A DNA stretch of 12,498 nt, taken from the NCBI GenBank assembly GCA_021811525.1, contig JAJZOK010000129.1:1-12498 (forward strand), read 5' to 3'. This document shows positions 7,814 to 12,498 of the stretch, one piece after another; within the stretch, counting starts at the first letter, position 1, and each line of letters opens with the position of its first letter. Position numbers and translations under genes: made by a program. The notes under the pieces were generated by a model. It did no database searches and was not told where the DNA came from. It saw only the letters and a list, made by a program, of their open reading frames with translations. Source of the DNA: Thermoplasmata archaeon (GTDB taxonomy: Archaea > Thermoplasmatota > Thermoplasmata > Thermoplasmatales > Thermoplasmataceae).

Positions 7814-8188
7814 TTACTCTCCCTTGGCTGGTTTCTTGGACTTGCCCTTTGCAGCAGGTTCCTTTGGTTTTTCTTCCGCAGTTTCTGCCTTCTTAGCTCC
7901 GGCTTTTGGCTTGGATTCCTTGGGCTTTTCCTCTTTTGGTTTCTCTTCCTTTGGTTCTTCAGCCTTTGTGGCTGCCTCTGCATGAGGCGCTTCCACTGGT
8001 TTGTGTTCCTTGAGGTGTTTTGCCTCCTTGAACTTGCCTTCCTTTTTGAACTCGGTGTAGCTACATTTTCCGCATGCAAATCTGTCCTTATGCTCAGCAA
8101 GGAAAATTCCTGGTCCACATCTTGGGCAGAATCTCCTCTGCCTTACGAGTTTTGAATCCTGCACAAGGTAGATTTCTCTCTTGATCAT
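7814..8188 (-). CDS. rps27ae: 30S ribosomal protein eS31 (S27ae) with long K/E/P/A-rich tail
   Basis: The first 50 residues are a typical archaeal S27ae zinc ribbon: C21-PR-C24 and C39-GK-C42 flank [14 protein letters not shown]. It sits on the head of the small ribosomal subunit. Archaeal versions are usually about 50-60 residues; this one has 124. From about residue 51 it continues as low-complexity sequence rich in Lys, Glu, Pro and Ala, with EEKPKE-type units repeated several times, ending in KSKKPAKGE. The start codon overlaps the stop of eS24 (ATGA at 8188-8185), so the two are translationally coupled. The gene ends the operon, close to a T-tract. The tail could be a flexible RNA-binding or interaction extension. 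The frame is open and ends with TAA, so I do not read it as a frameshift. Confidence 0.93.
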   Translation of the reverse strand: MIKREIYLVQDSKLVRQRRFCPRCGPGIFLAEHKDRFACGKCSYTEFKKEGKFKEAKHLKEHKPVEAPHAEAATKAEEPKEEKPKEEKPKESKPKAGAKKAETAEEKPKEPAAKGKSKKPAKGE

Positions 8189-8496
8189 TGGGCTCCCTCT
8201 GCTCCTTCCTTGCTCTTGAGACCATTCCTCAACAGTTCATAATCCGGTTCATAGAGCATTGCGCTCTCCTTGTCCTTATAGATTTTTGAATAGCCTTTGA
8301 CTTCATTGAGCCCTGTTTCCTGGAGATTCTTGTCAACAACAACAAGCTCCTTGTTGGCACCTGAGTTTTTAGCTATGAGCTCTTTTATCTTCTCCCTGCT
8401 GGGAGTAGGTTCGTTTTTGAAAGTAATTCTGTACTGAAGCTCCTTCCTGTGCAAGAGCTTGTTTTCCTTTTCGTTCTCTATTTTCAATTCTGGCAT
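8185..8496 (-). CDS. rps24e: 30S ribosomal protein eS24
   Basis: The 103-residue protein matches archaeal/eukaryotic eS24: an N-terminal strand with [18 protein letters not shown], the family signature [13 protein letters not shown] (31-43), ELVVVD, then [20 protein letters not shown] and the closing LLRNGLK. It is a component of the small ribosomal subunit body. The length is normal for archaea, with a short EGAEGAQ tail. Its start overlaps the end of the DUF359 kinase gene by 13 bp and its stop overlaps the start of eS31 by 4 bp, so translation of the three is likely coupled. Confidence 0.95.
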   Translation of the reverse strand: MPELKIENEKENKLLHRKELQYRITFKNEPTPSREKIKELIAKNSGANKELVVVDKNLQETGLNEVKGYSKIYKDKESAMLYEPDYELLRNGLKSKEGAEGAQ

Positions 8497-8993
8497 CTGA
8501 CTTCCATCCTTTCAATCATTTGGGTGACCAAATTCTTAACTTCTAGGTTTACCGGTATGCAGGCCATGCCCACATCAGGGATTCCGTAAGTTACCACTGT
8601 ATTTAAGTCTGAATAAAAAATTATTGGTATAACTGCGAGGTCTTCCTCACCGTCAACTTCTATCCTCCCGCCATTTCCTTTCACTAGGGACTGAATCAAC
8701 AGAAAGAGGTCATGGCTCAGGGTGGCGGGATCATTCTTTATCCGGTGGGACCCTGGAACGCTGGGAAATTCTCCTTCAATTCCTCTCTTGGTCTTCAGGT
8801 CTACTATTTCAATAAAGGGGCTAATGCCAGCTTTATGCAGTACAGCAGTGGTAACGTCGCCAACTGCAATGATCTTTGCACCAGGATATTGGTTTAAAAT
8901 GATCTCAGGTGTGCAGATCACACCATTGTTTCTGGCTATTTCTTCCCTAATCTGTTCACTTATGACGAACTCATTGCCTGACTTTAATTGCAT
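8484..8993 (-). CDS. GTP-dependent dephospho-CoA kinase (DUF359)
   Basis: This matches the DUF359 family, whose characterised archaeal member phosphorylates dephospho-CoA with GTP, the last step of coenzyme A synthesis. Visible signatures from the chosen start are ISEQIREEI (11-19), AVGDVTT (43-49), IVDLKTKR (63-70), a central HDLFLLIQ helix, [11 protein letters not shown] (113-123), and [17 protein letters not shown] near the C-terminus. I chose the ATG at 8993, giving 169 aa. An in-frame ATG at 9029 would add 12 residues not typical of the family and deepen the overlap with Spt4. Even so, the gene overlaps the Spt4 end by 23 bp. Its place between Spt4 and eS24 is a known archaeal arrangement. 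No Shine-Dalgarno is obvious, which fits coupled translation. Confidence 0.87.
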   Translation of the reverse strand: MQLKSGNEFVISEQIREEIARNNGVICTPEIILNQYPGAKIIAVGDVTTAVLHKAGISPFIEIVDLKTKRGIEGEFPSVPGSHRIKNDPATLSHDLFLLIQSLVKGNGGRIEVDGEEDLAVIPIIFYSDLNTVVTYGIPDVGMACIPVNLEVKNLVTQMIERMEVRCQN

Positions 8994-9165
8994 AGCTGCC
9001 AGGCTCCGGGATAGCCGCCCTTCCTGCAATGGCTGAAAGTTTTGGTTCCCCTATTATTATAAAACCAAACCATTCTGTGGTGGTTTTCTCTTCGCCATGA
9101 ATGGGGCAATTTTTTTCCGTAGTGATGAGTTTGCATTTCTTGCAAGCTCTGTAAATCTGCTTCAT
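8971..9165 (-). CDS. spt4: Transcription elongation factor Spt4 (RpoE2)
   Basis: This 64-residue protein has the archaeal Spt4 layout: an N-terminal zinc ribbon C8-KK-C11 with C20-PI-H23, then EWFGFIIIGEPKLSAIAGRA and the closing PGSYAIKVR. Spt4 binds the NGN domain of Spt5 and helps RNA polymerase elongate. The fourth zinc ligand, usually Cys in CPxCG, is His here (CPIHG), which can still bind zinc. It starts 5 nt after the TAG of rpo7 and its 3' end overlaps the DUF359 kinase gene, so it is inside the operon. The length is normal. Confidence 0.92.
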   Translation of the reverse strand: MKQIYRACKKCKLITTEKNCPIHGEEKTTTEWFGFIIIGEPKLSAIAGRAAIPEPGSYAIKVRQ

Positions 9166-9170
9166 ATTGT

Positions 9171-9761
9171 CTAGTTCTCCACTTTCTCTCTCTTTCTGTT
9201 GAGCCAGTCAAGTTTGGCAAGGCCAAGCTGCTTCATTGTGAATCCGATCTTGCTGTCCTCGACAGAAGATGAACTGAGATTCAGTGCGACAATCCTTACC
9301 CGTACCTTGTCGCCTACCTTAATGTCCCTCTTTGTGTCTTTACCTATGAACCTCTGGTTGGCAAGGTCAACATCAATCCTGTCATCCATTATCTGGCTCT
9401 TGTGGAGAAGCCCCTCAAATGGACCGAACCTTATGAAGGCGCCAAAGTTTTGTATTGATACAACGACACCTTCCACTATCTCCTGCATTTCAGGATAATA
9501 TGCAAGTGCCTTGAAATGAACGCTCTGATAGACGCCACCATCCCCATGAACAATGGCTCCGTCACCTATCTTGTCTACATCGATGACTGAAACTATGTAG
9601 CACTTCCCAAGGATTCTCGTGTCATCCTTCTCGTCCTTGAAATCTATGAATCTGCCTTCCAGTGAGGTCTTAGCCACATCTAGCACGGCCTGGGTGTAAT
9701 CCTGCCCCAATTTCTCAGGAGGTATCCTCGTAATGTAATCATCCTCAACTACAACATACAT
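9171..9761 (-). CDS. rpoE1: DNA-directed RNA polymerase subunit Rpo7 (RpoE1)
   Basis: This 196-residue protein is the archaeal homologue of Rpb7, which with Rpo4 forms the stalk of RNA polymerase, helps open the promoter and binds the emerging RNA. Residues 1-80 form the tip domain (MYVVVEDDYITRIPPEKLG through GDGAIVHGDGGVYQSVHF). Residues about 94-180 form an S1 domain (IVEGVVVSIQNFGAFIRFGP and EGLLHKSQIMDD). The length is full. It is the first gene of the five-gene minus-strand operon and stops with TAG, with an in-frame TGA three codons further on. The start at 9761 gives the family's usual N-terminus and has a weak GGAG 10 nt upstream. Confidence 0.96.
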   Translation of the reverse strand: MYVVVEDDYITRIPPEKLGQDYTQAVLDVAKTSLEGRFIDFKDEKDDTRILGKCYIVSVIDVDKIGDGAIVHGDGGVYQSVHFKALAYYPEMQEIVEGVVVSIQNFGAFIRFGPFEGLLHKSQIMDDRIDVDLANQRFIGKDTKRDIKVGDKVRVRIVALNLSSSSVEDSKIGFTMKQLGLAKLDWLNRKREKVEN

Positions 9762-9771
9762 TCTGCATCTT

Positions 9772-9775
9772 CTCC
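9772..9775 (-). promoter_or_regulatory. Weak Shine-Dalgarno for rpo7
   Basis: The minus strand reads GGAG with 10 nt to the ATG at 9761. Unlike the single genes here, this operon probably has a leader, because its TATA element lies about 62 nt upstream of the start. Confidence 0.35.
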
Positions 9776-9819
9776 ACGACAGGAAATTCTAACACTGGCA
9801 CTGCACAAACTGGCTTTAC

Positions 9820-9827
9820 TTTATAAA
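9820..9827 (-). promoter_or_regulatory. TATA box of the rpo7 operon
   Basis: TTTATAAA is a near-perfect archaeal TATA box, centred 62 nt before the rpo7 ATG. Transcription should start near 9798 and leave a leader of about 36 nt. Confidence 0.55.
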
Positions 9828-9976
9828 CTTGGGCAACAGCAAAGCAGAGGGCATTCCTGTGCTACATACTTCCTACGGAGTATCTTTCCCGATTGATTAA
9901 ATCGATATTAAGATTGTGATTTGTAAAATCCAATAATTCTTGGTCTCCCGCGATAAGTGAAAACGCATTGCATTGA

Positions 9977-10006
9977 CAGGGACGAAAGGAAAAAATGAAG
10001 TCCCTG
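9977..10006. repeat. 7-bp inverted repeat upstream of the acyl-CoA dehydrogenase gene
   Basis: CAGGGAC (9977-9983) and GTCCCTG (10000-10006) are perfect complements separated by 16 purine-rich bases. A second dyad, CCAGA / TCTGG with a 6-bp spacer, follows at 10009-10024, next to an A/T-rich ATATATT. Together they look like a candidate operator region for the catabolic gene. Confidence 0.4.
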
Positions 10007-10043
10007 AGCCAGAGCATAATCTGGATATATTCGCCCCTCTAAG

Positions 10044-10050
10044 ATTAATA
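10044..10050 (+). promoter_or_regulatory. TATA-like element for the acyl-CoA dehydrogenase/NMD3 transcript
   Basis: ATTAATA is centred 27 nt before the ATG at 10074, which fits a leaderless start. An alternative, ATATATT near 10025-10031, would give a leader of about 20 nt. Confidence 0.4.
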
Positions 10051-10073
10051 AGCAGTAGTGAGATTTAACTAGC

Positions 10074-11234
10074 ATGCAGAAAACGATGGAACCTGAAATT
10101 TATGACCTCCTGAGAGAATCAGTCAGGGAGTTCGTTTCAAGGGAAGTCCTGCCCGTAGCCTCAAAGGTCGACCAGGCGGATGAATTTCCACTTGACCTGT
10201 TCAAGAAAATGGGAAAGTTAGGTTTCCTAGGCGTTACAATACCAGAGCAGTACGGAGGTTCAGGGATGGATTACCGCGCACAGGCGATAATAGAAGAGGA
10301 GCTTGGCTACGCATCTGCATCCCTTGCTCTGTCATACGGAGCCCACAGCAACCTCTGTCTGGACAACATGTACAGAAACGGTTCAGAATTCATAAGGGAA
10401 AATTTTGTTCCAAAACTTGCTTCTGGTGAATGGGTAGGCTCCCTTGGACTCACAGAACCTAGTTCGGGGTCCGATGCTCTCGCCATGAAATCCAGGGCTG
10501 AGATTAAAGGTGACCATTATATCCTGTCCGGCAGCAAGACTTTTATCACAAACGCCCCCTATGCTGACTTGGTACTTGCATACGCACGAACTGGAGATGA
10601 ATTCACAGCATTTGCCGTTCCCACAAATATAGATGGTTTCACCCGCGGAAAGAAATTCGATAAGATGGGCATGAGGGGTTCCCCAACGGGTGAAATATTC
10701 TTTGATTCCATTAAGCTTGGAAATGAGATGGTTGTCGGGAAGCCTGGACAGGGCAAGAGCATCATACTTAGCGGACTGAATTCCGAAAGGGTAATCCTAT
10801 CTTTCATCTTTATTGGGGTGTCAAAAAGGGCTTTAGAACTTGCCCTGAAATATTCCACTGAGAGGAAGCAGTCAGGTAAATTCCTTCATGAGTTTCAGCT
10901 TATAGAGGAAAAGCTTGCCTACATGTACACTAGGTACCAGACAAGCAAGCTTCTTGCTGAAAGGGCTCTTGATAATTTAGACAAAGATCCGTTTGATTCA
11001 CTTGGTGCCGCCGCTGCGATCATGCACGCATCTGAAACGTCTGAGTTCATTGCGCGTGAGGCCATACAGATCTTAGGTGGGATTGGCTACGTAAAAGATT
11101 CTGAGGTCGAACGGCTTCTCAGGGACGCAATTCTTGGCCAGATAGGTGCTGGTACAACAGAAATCAGGAAACACCTCATTGCTTCCGCCCTCGTTAAAAA
11201 GTATAAGAGGGAGGATAAAATACCCAATTTATAA
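10074..11234 (+). CDS. Acyl-CoA dehydrogenase, isovaleryl-CoA-dehydrogenase-like
   Basis: This 386-residue flavoenzyme should oxidise an acyl-CoA to the 2-enoyl-CoA and pass electrons to electron-transfer flavoprotein. The signatures are GVTIPEQYGGSGMDY (53-67), GLTEPSSGSDA (125-135), KTFITNAPYADLVLAY (155-170), YSTERKQSGKF (260-270) and QILGGIGYVKDSEVERLLRD (332-351). The usual short/medium-chain catalytic Glu position reads GAGT (358-361) with Ala359, while GLNSERV carries Glu238. This is the pattern of isovaleryl-CoA dehydrogenase, whose base lies in the equivalent GLDLERL helix, so a branched-chain or long-chain substrate is likely. It ends in TAATG, overlapping the NMD3 start by one base. 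The ATG at 10086 is an alternative start. The enzyme class is certain; the substrate is inferred. Confidence 0.94.
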   Translation: MQKTMEPEIYDLLRESVREFVSREVLPVASKVDQADEFPLDLFKKMGKLGFLGVTIPEQYGGSGMDYRAQAIIEEELGYASASLALSYGAHSNLCLDNMYRNGSEFIRENFVPKLASGEWVGSLGLTEPSSGSDALAMKSRAEIKGDHYILSGSKTFITNAPYADLVLAYARTGDEFTAFAVPTNIDGFTRGKKFDKMGMRGSPTGEIFFDSIKLGNEMVVGKPGQGKSIILSGLNSERVILSFIFIGVSKRALELALKYSTERKQSGKFLHEFQLIEEKLAYMYTRYQTSKLLAERALDNLDKDPFDSLGAAAAIMHASETSEFIAREAIQILGGIGYVKDSEVERLLRDAILGQIGAGTTEIRKHLIASALVKKYKREDKIPNL

Positions 11235-12250
11235 TGAAATGCATCGTTTGCGGGACTAAGGAAGCATCAATACACAGTCAGTGTGAGGATTGCTACCTTA
11301 AGCATATCCAGGTAACCGGCACAGGTTCCATAGAGGTTACAATTTGCCCCAAGTGCGAAGCATTCAAGATAGGGAATAACTGGTCAAAGGGAAAGATGGA
11401 GCAGCAACTTTCCAGGAAGATAGTTGCACATCTTGAGTCTAAAGATCCCAATGTAACTCTTGAAGTGGAAAACAACTCAGTGGTCCTGAAGCGCCTGGAA
11501 GGAAAAATAGAATTTCTCTTTGACATCAAAACTGAAGGCCAGAAAATGGGAGGGTATCCCATGAATGTCCCTTCAAGGATTCTGCTTAACAGCTGCCCAA
11601 CCTGCAACAAGATATCCGGGTCCTATTATGAGTCCATCATACAGCTCCGAACTCTTACTGCCGAATATTCTCCAATCATAGACAAGGTCCTGGACGGAAT
11701 ATCCGGGATGCTGCAGAAAATGCACAACAACGAGACAGATTCCTTTGTTTCCAAAATAGAGCCCATAAAAGGGGGTGTTGACATATACCTTGGCAAGAAA
11801 AATGACGGGATAAAAGTCTCAAAATATATCCATGACCATTATTTCTCTGACACCACCAGAACAAAGAAGCTTGCAGGCAGGAGGGAGGGCGGAGACTTCT
11901 ACCGGTACACTTTCCTTGTGAGACTTTTCAATCTCCCACCCGGGGCAATAATATGGGGTAAGGACAAGACCTACATACTTGAGAAAGTTGGCGCAAATTC
12001 ACTTACGGTAATCGACCCGGCAAACGAGAAGCGTTATGACCTTCTGCAAAATGACTTTAATACAGGCTCATATTCGTACTCCCAGGATAATGTCGAAAGC
12101 AGAAAGTTCATTGTTGTGTCCAGTGAAAACAATGAAAGCACCATAATGGACAATGAGAATTTTGCAATATACACGGTTAAGGGCAAATATCAAGGCGAAG
12201 TCAAGGCCTTCAACTATAAAGGAAAATTCATAGTCTCGTTAACCCATTGA
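11234..12250 (+). CDS. NMD3 family protein (ribosome large-subunit factor homologue)
   Basis: The 338-residue protein matches archaeal NMD3. Two zinc sites are visible: C3-x2-C6 with C17-x2-C20, and C38-PK-C41 with C121-PT-C124. The family stretch CPTCNKISGSYYESIIQLRT spans 121-140, and RYTFLVRLFNLPPGAIIWG leads into C-terminal beta domains. Eukaryotic NMD3 is the adaptor that takes the 60S subunit out of the nucleus; archaea lack a nucleus, so the archaeal protein probably has an older role in large-subunit assembly or quality control. The start codon shares its A with the TAA of the acyl-CoA dehydrogenase gene, so the two are co-transcribed and coupled. The length is normal for archaea, which lack the eukaryotic export tail. 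Confidence 0.9.
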   Translation: MKCIVCGTKEASIHSQCEDCYLKHIQVTGTGSIEVTICPKCEAFKIGNNWSKGKMEQQLSRKIVAHLESKDPNVTLEVENNSVVLKRLEGKIEFLFDIKTEGQKMGGYPMNVPSRILLNSCPTCNKISGSYYESIIQLRTLTAEYSPIIDKVLDGISGMLQKMHNNETDSFVSKIEPIKGGVDIYLGKKNDGIKVSKYIHDHYFSDTTRTKKLAGRREGGDFYRYTFLVRLFNLPPGAIIWGKDKTYILEKVGANSLTVIDPANEKRYDLLQNDFNTGSYSYSQDNVESRKFIVVSSENNESTIMDNENFAIYTVKGKYQGEVKAFNYKGKFIVSLTH

Positions 12251-12289
12251 TTAAGGAAAATGACCTTTTCATGGACTTTTTCAGCTATG

Positions 12290-12310
12290 CAATTAACCGT
12301 AAGTTAATTG
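12290..12310. repeat. Perfect 8-bp inverted repeat before the arginine-deiminase-family gene
   Basis: CAATTAAC (12290-12297), spacer CGTAA, then GTTAATTG (12303-12310) form a 21-bp dyad. It lies 40 nt after the NMD3 stop and 21-30 nt before the deiminase start, next to an A/T-rich TTATTT (12311-12316) that could be the TATA element. The position suits an operator better than a terminator, since no T-tract follows. Confidence 0.5.
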
Positions 12311-12340
12311 TTATTTCAGCCCATATTGTGCATGAGAGAT

Positions 12341-12498
12341 ATGAGAATTAAAGCTGAATGGCATAAGCTGACTAAGGTTATGATGCACAGGCCCGGCACT
12401 GAGATAGATTATGCAATGCTGTCCCCCAGGCCTTTTCTCTTCGAAAGGCCTTACAAAACAAGAGTTGCCATTGAAGAACACCAGGAACTTGAGGAAAC
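12341..12498 (+). CDS. Arginine deiminase family protein (N-terminus, cut by window edge)
   Basis: About 52 residues are visible. The N-terminus KAEWHKLTKVMMHRPG is the start of the guanidino-group-modifying fold shared by arginine deiminases and dimethylarginine hydrolases (family pattern LxKVxxHRPG). It is followed by LSPRPFLFERPYKTRVAIEE, in which the LF..P....A..EH spacing also matches arginine deiminases. The expected reaction is arginine to citrulline plus ammonia, but the catalytic Asp, His and Cys lie beyond the window, so amidinotransferase or a related hydrolase is not excluded. I chose the ATG at 12341, with TTATTT 27 nt upstream; an in-frame ATG at 12332 would add MRD. It follows NMD3 on the same strand after 90 nt and probably has its own promoter. 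Confidence 0.7.
   Translation, partial: MRIKAEWHKLTKVMMHRPGTEIDYAMLSPRPFLFERPYKTRVAIEEHQELEE

Larger units (their letters stand above)
9762..10073. other. 312-bp divergent control region between rpo7 and the acyl-CoA dehydrogenase gene
   Basis: I see no protein gene, tRNA or box C/D pattern here. It holds the rpo7 promoter at 9820-9827, two candidate promoter elements for the plus-strand gene, the palindromic GATTAAATC near 9896, a 7-bp inverted repeat at 9977-10006 and a 5-bp inverted repeat at 10009-10024. It is larger than the other intergenic gaps in the window. Confidence 0.55.

Noticed and set aside
7726..8118. A 130-residue open frame rich in Arg, Gln and Asn on the minus strand
   Set aside because: It is an out-of-frame shadow of the eS31 gene; the K/E/P/A repeat tail produces a low-complexity open frame next door.
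9828..10020. A tRNA, box C/D guide RNA or riboswitch in the divergent gap
   Set aside because: I could not find a cloverleaf, paired C and D boxes, or a conserved aptamer pattern.
9995..10042. A 15-codon mini-ORF with an upstream AAAGGA, possibly a regulatory leader peptide
   Set aside because: The peptide shows no run of a regulatory amino acid, and the likely transcription start lies downstream of it.
12290..12310. The dyad as a terminator for NMD3
   Set aside because: No T-tract follows the hairpin on the plus strand, and its position beside a TATA-like element suits an operator better.

Overview
The window reads as an ordinary chromosomal segment of a euryarchaeon, most likely a Thermoplasmatales-type acidophile. 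The evidence is an archaeal RNA polymerase subunit Rpo7 (RpoE1) followed by Spt4 (RpoE2), a DUF359 dephospho-CoA kinase, ribosomal proteins eS24 and eS31 (S27ae), an archaeal NMD3, an Lhr-type helicase and a DUF763 protein. Several starts have an A/T-rich TATA-like element centred 25-27 nt upstream, the geometry of leaderless archaeal mRNAs. I see no rRNA, tRNA, CRISPR array, insertion sequence or phage gene.

Layout. 1-680 (minus): a three-helix membrane segment and a tandem winged-helix DNA-binding segment lie in one reading frame, separated only by an in-frame TAG at 411-413. The gene runs off the left edge. 917-7234 (minus): a DUF763 protein with a helix-hairpin-helix motif lies upstream of a very large (1712 aa) Lhr-family helicase, 81 nt apart, a possible DNA repair pair. 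7392-7694 (plus): a small zinc-ribbon protein of DUF2175 type. 7814-9761 (minus): a tight information-processing operon in the order rpo7, spt4, DUF359 kinase, eS24, eS31, with overlapping or nearly overlapping genes. Its eS31 has an unusual K/E/P/A-rich tail of about 70 residues. 9762-10073: a 312-bp divergent control region with several dyads. 10074-12250 (plus): an isovaleryl-CoA-dehydrogenase-like acyl-CoA dehydrogenase, coupled by a TAATG overlap to NMD3. 12341-12498 (plus): the 5' end of an arginine-deiminase-family gene, preceded by a perfect 8-bp inverted repeat.

How the genes work together. The minus-strand operon supplies a transcription stalk subunit, an elongation factor, a coenzyme A biosynthesis enzyme and two small-subunit ribosomal proteins, a familiar archaeal grouping. 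The acyl-CoA dehydrogenase and the deiminase suggest amino-acid or acyl catabolism, as expected of a heterotroph living on peptides. The main oddities are the stop-split membrane regulator, the long C-terminal half of the helicase with repeated YGP-type winged-helix motifs, the eS31 tail, and the coupling of a catabolic flavoenzyme to NMD3. I did not find a clearly new multi-gene system; the helicase/DUF763 pair and the split regulator are the best leads.
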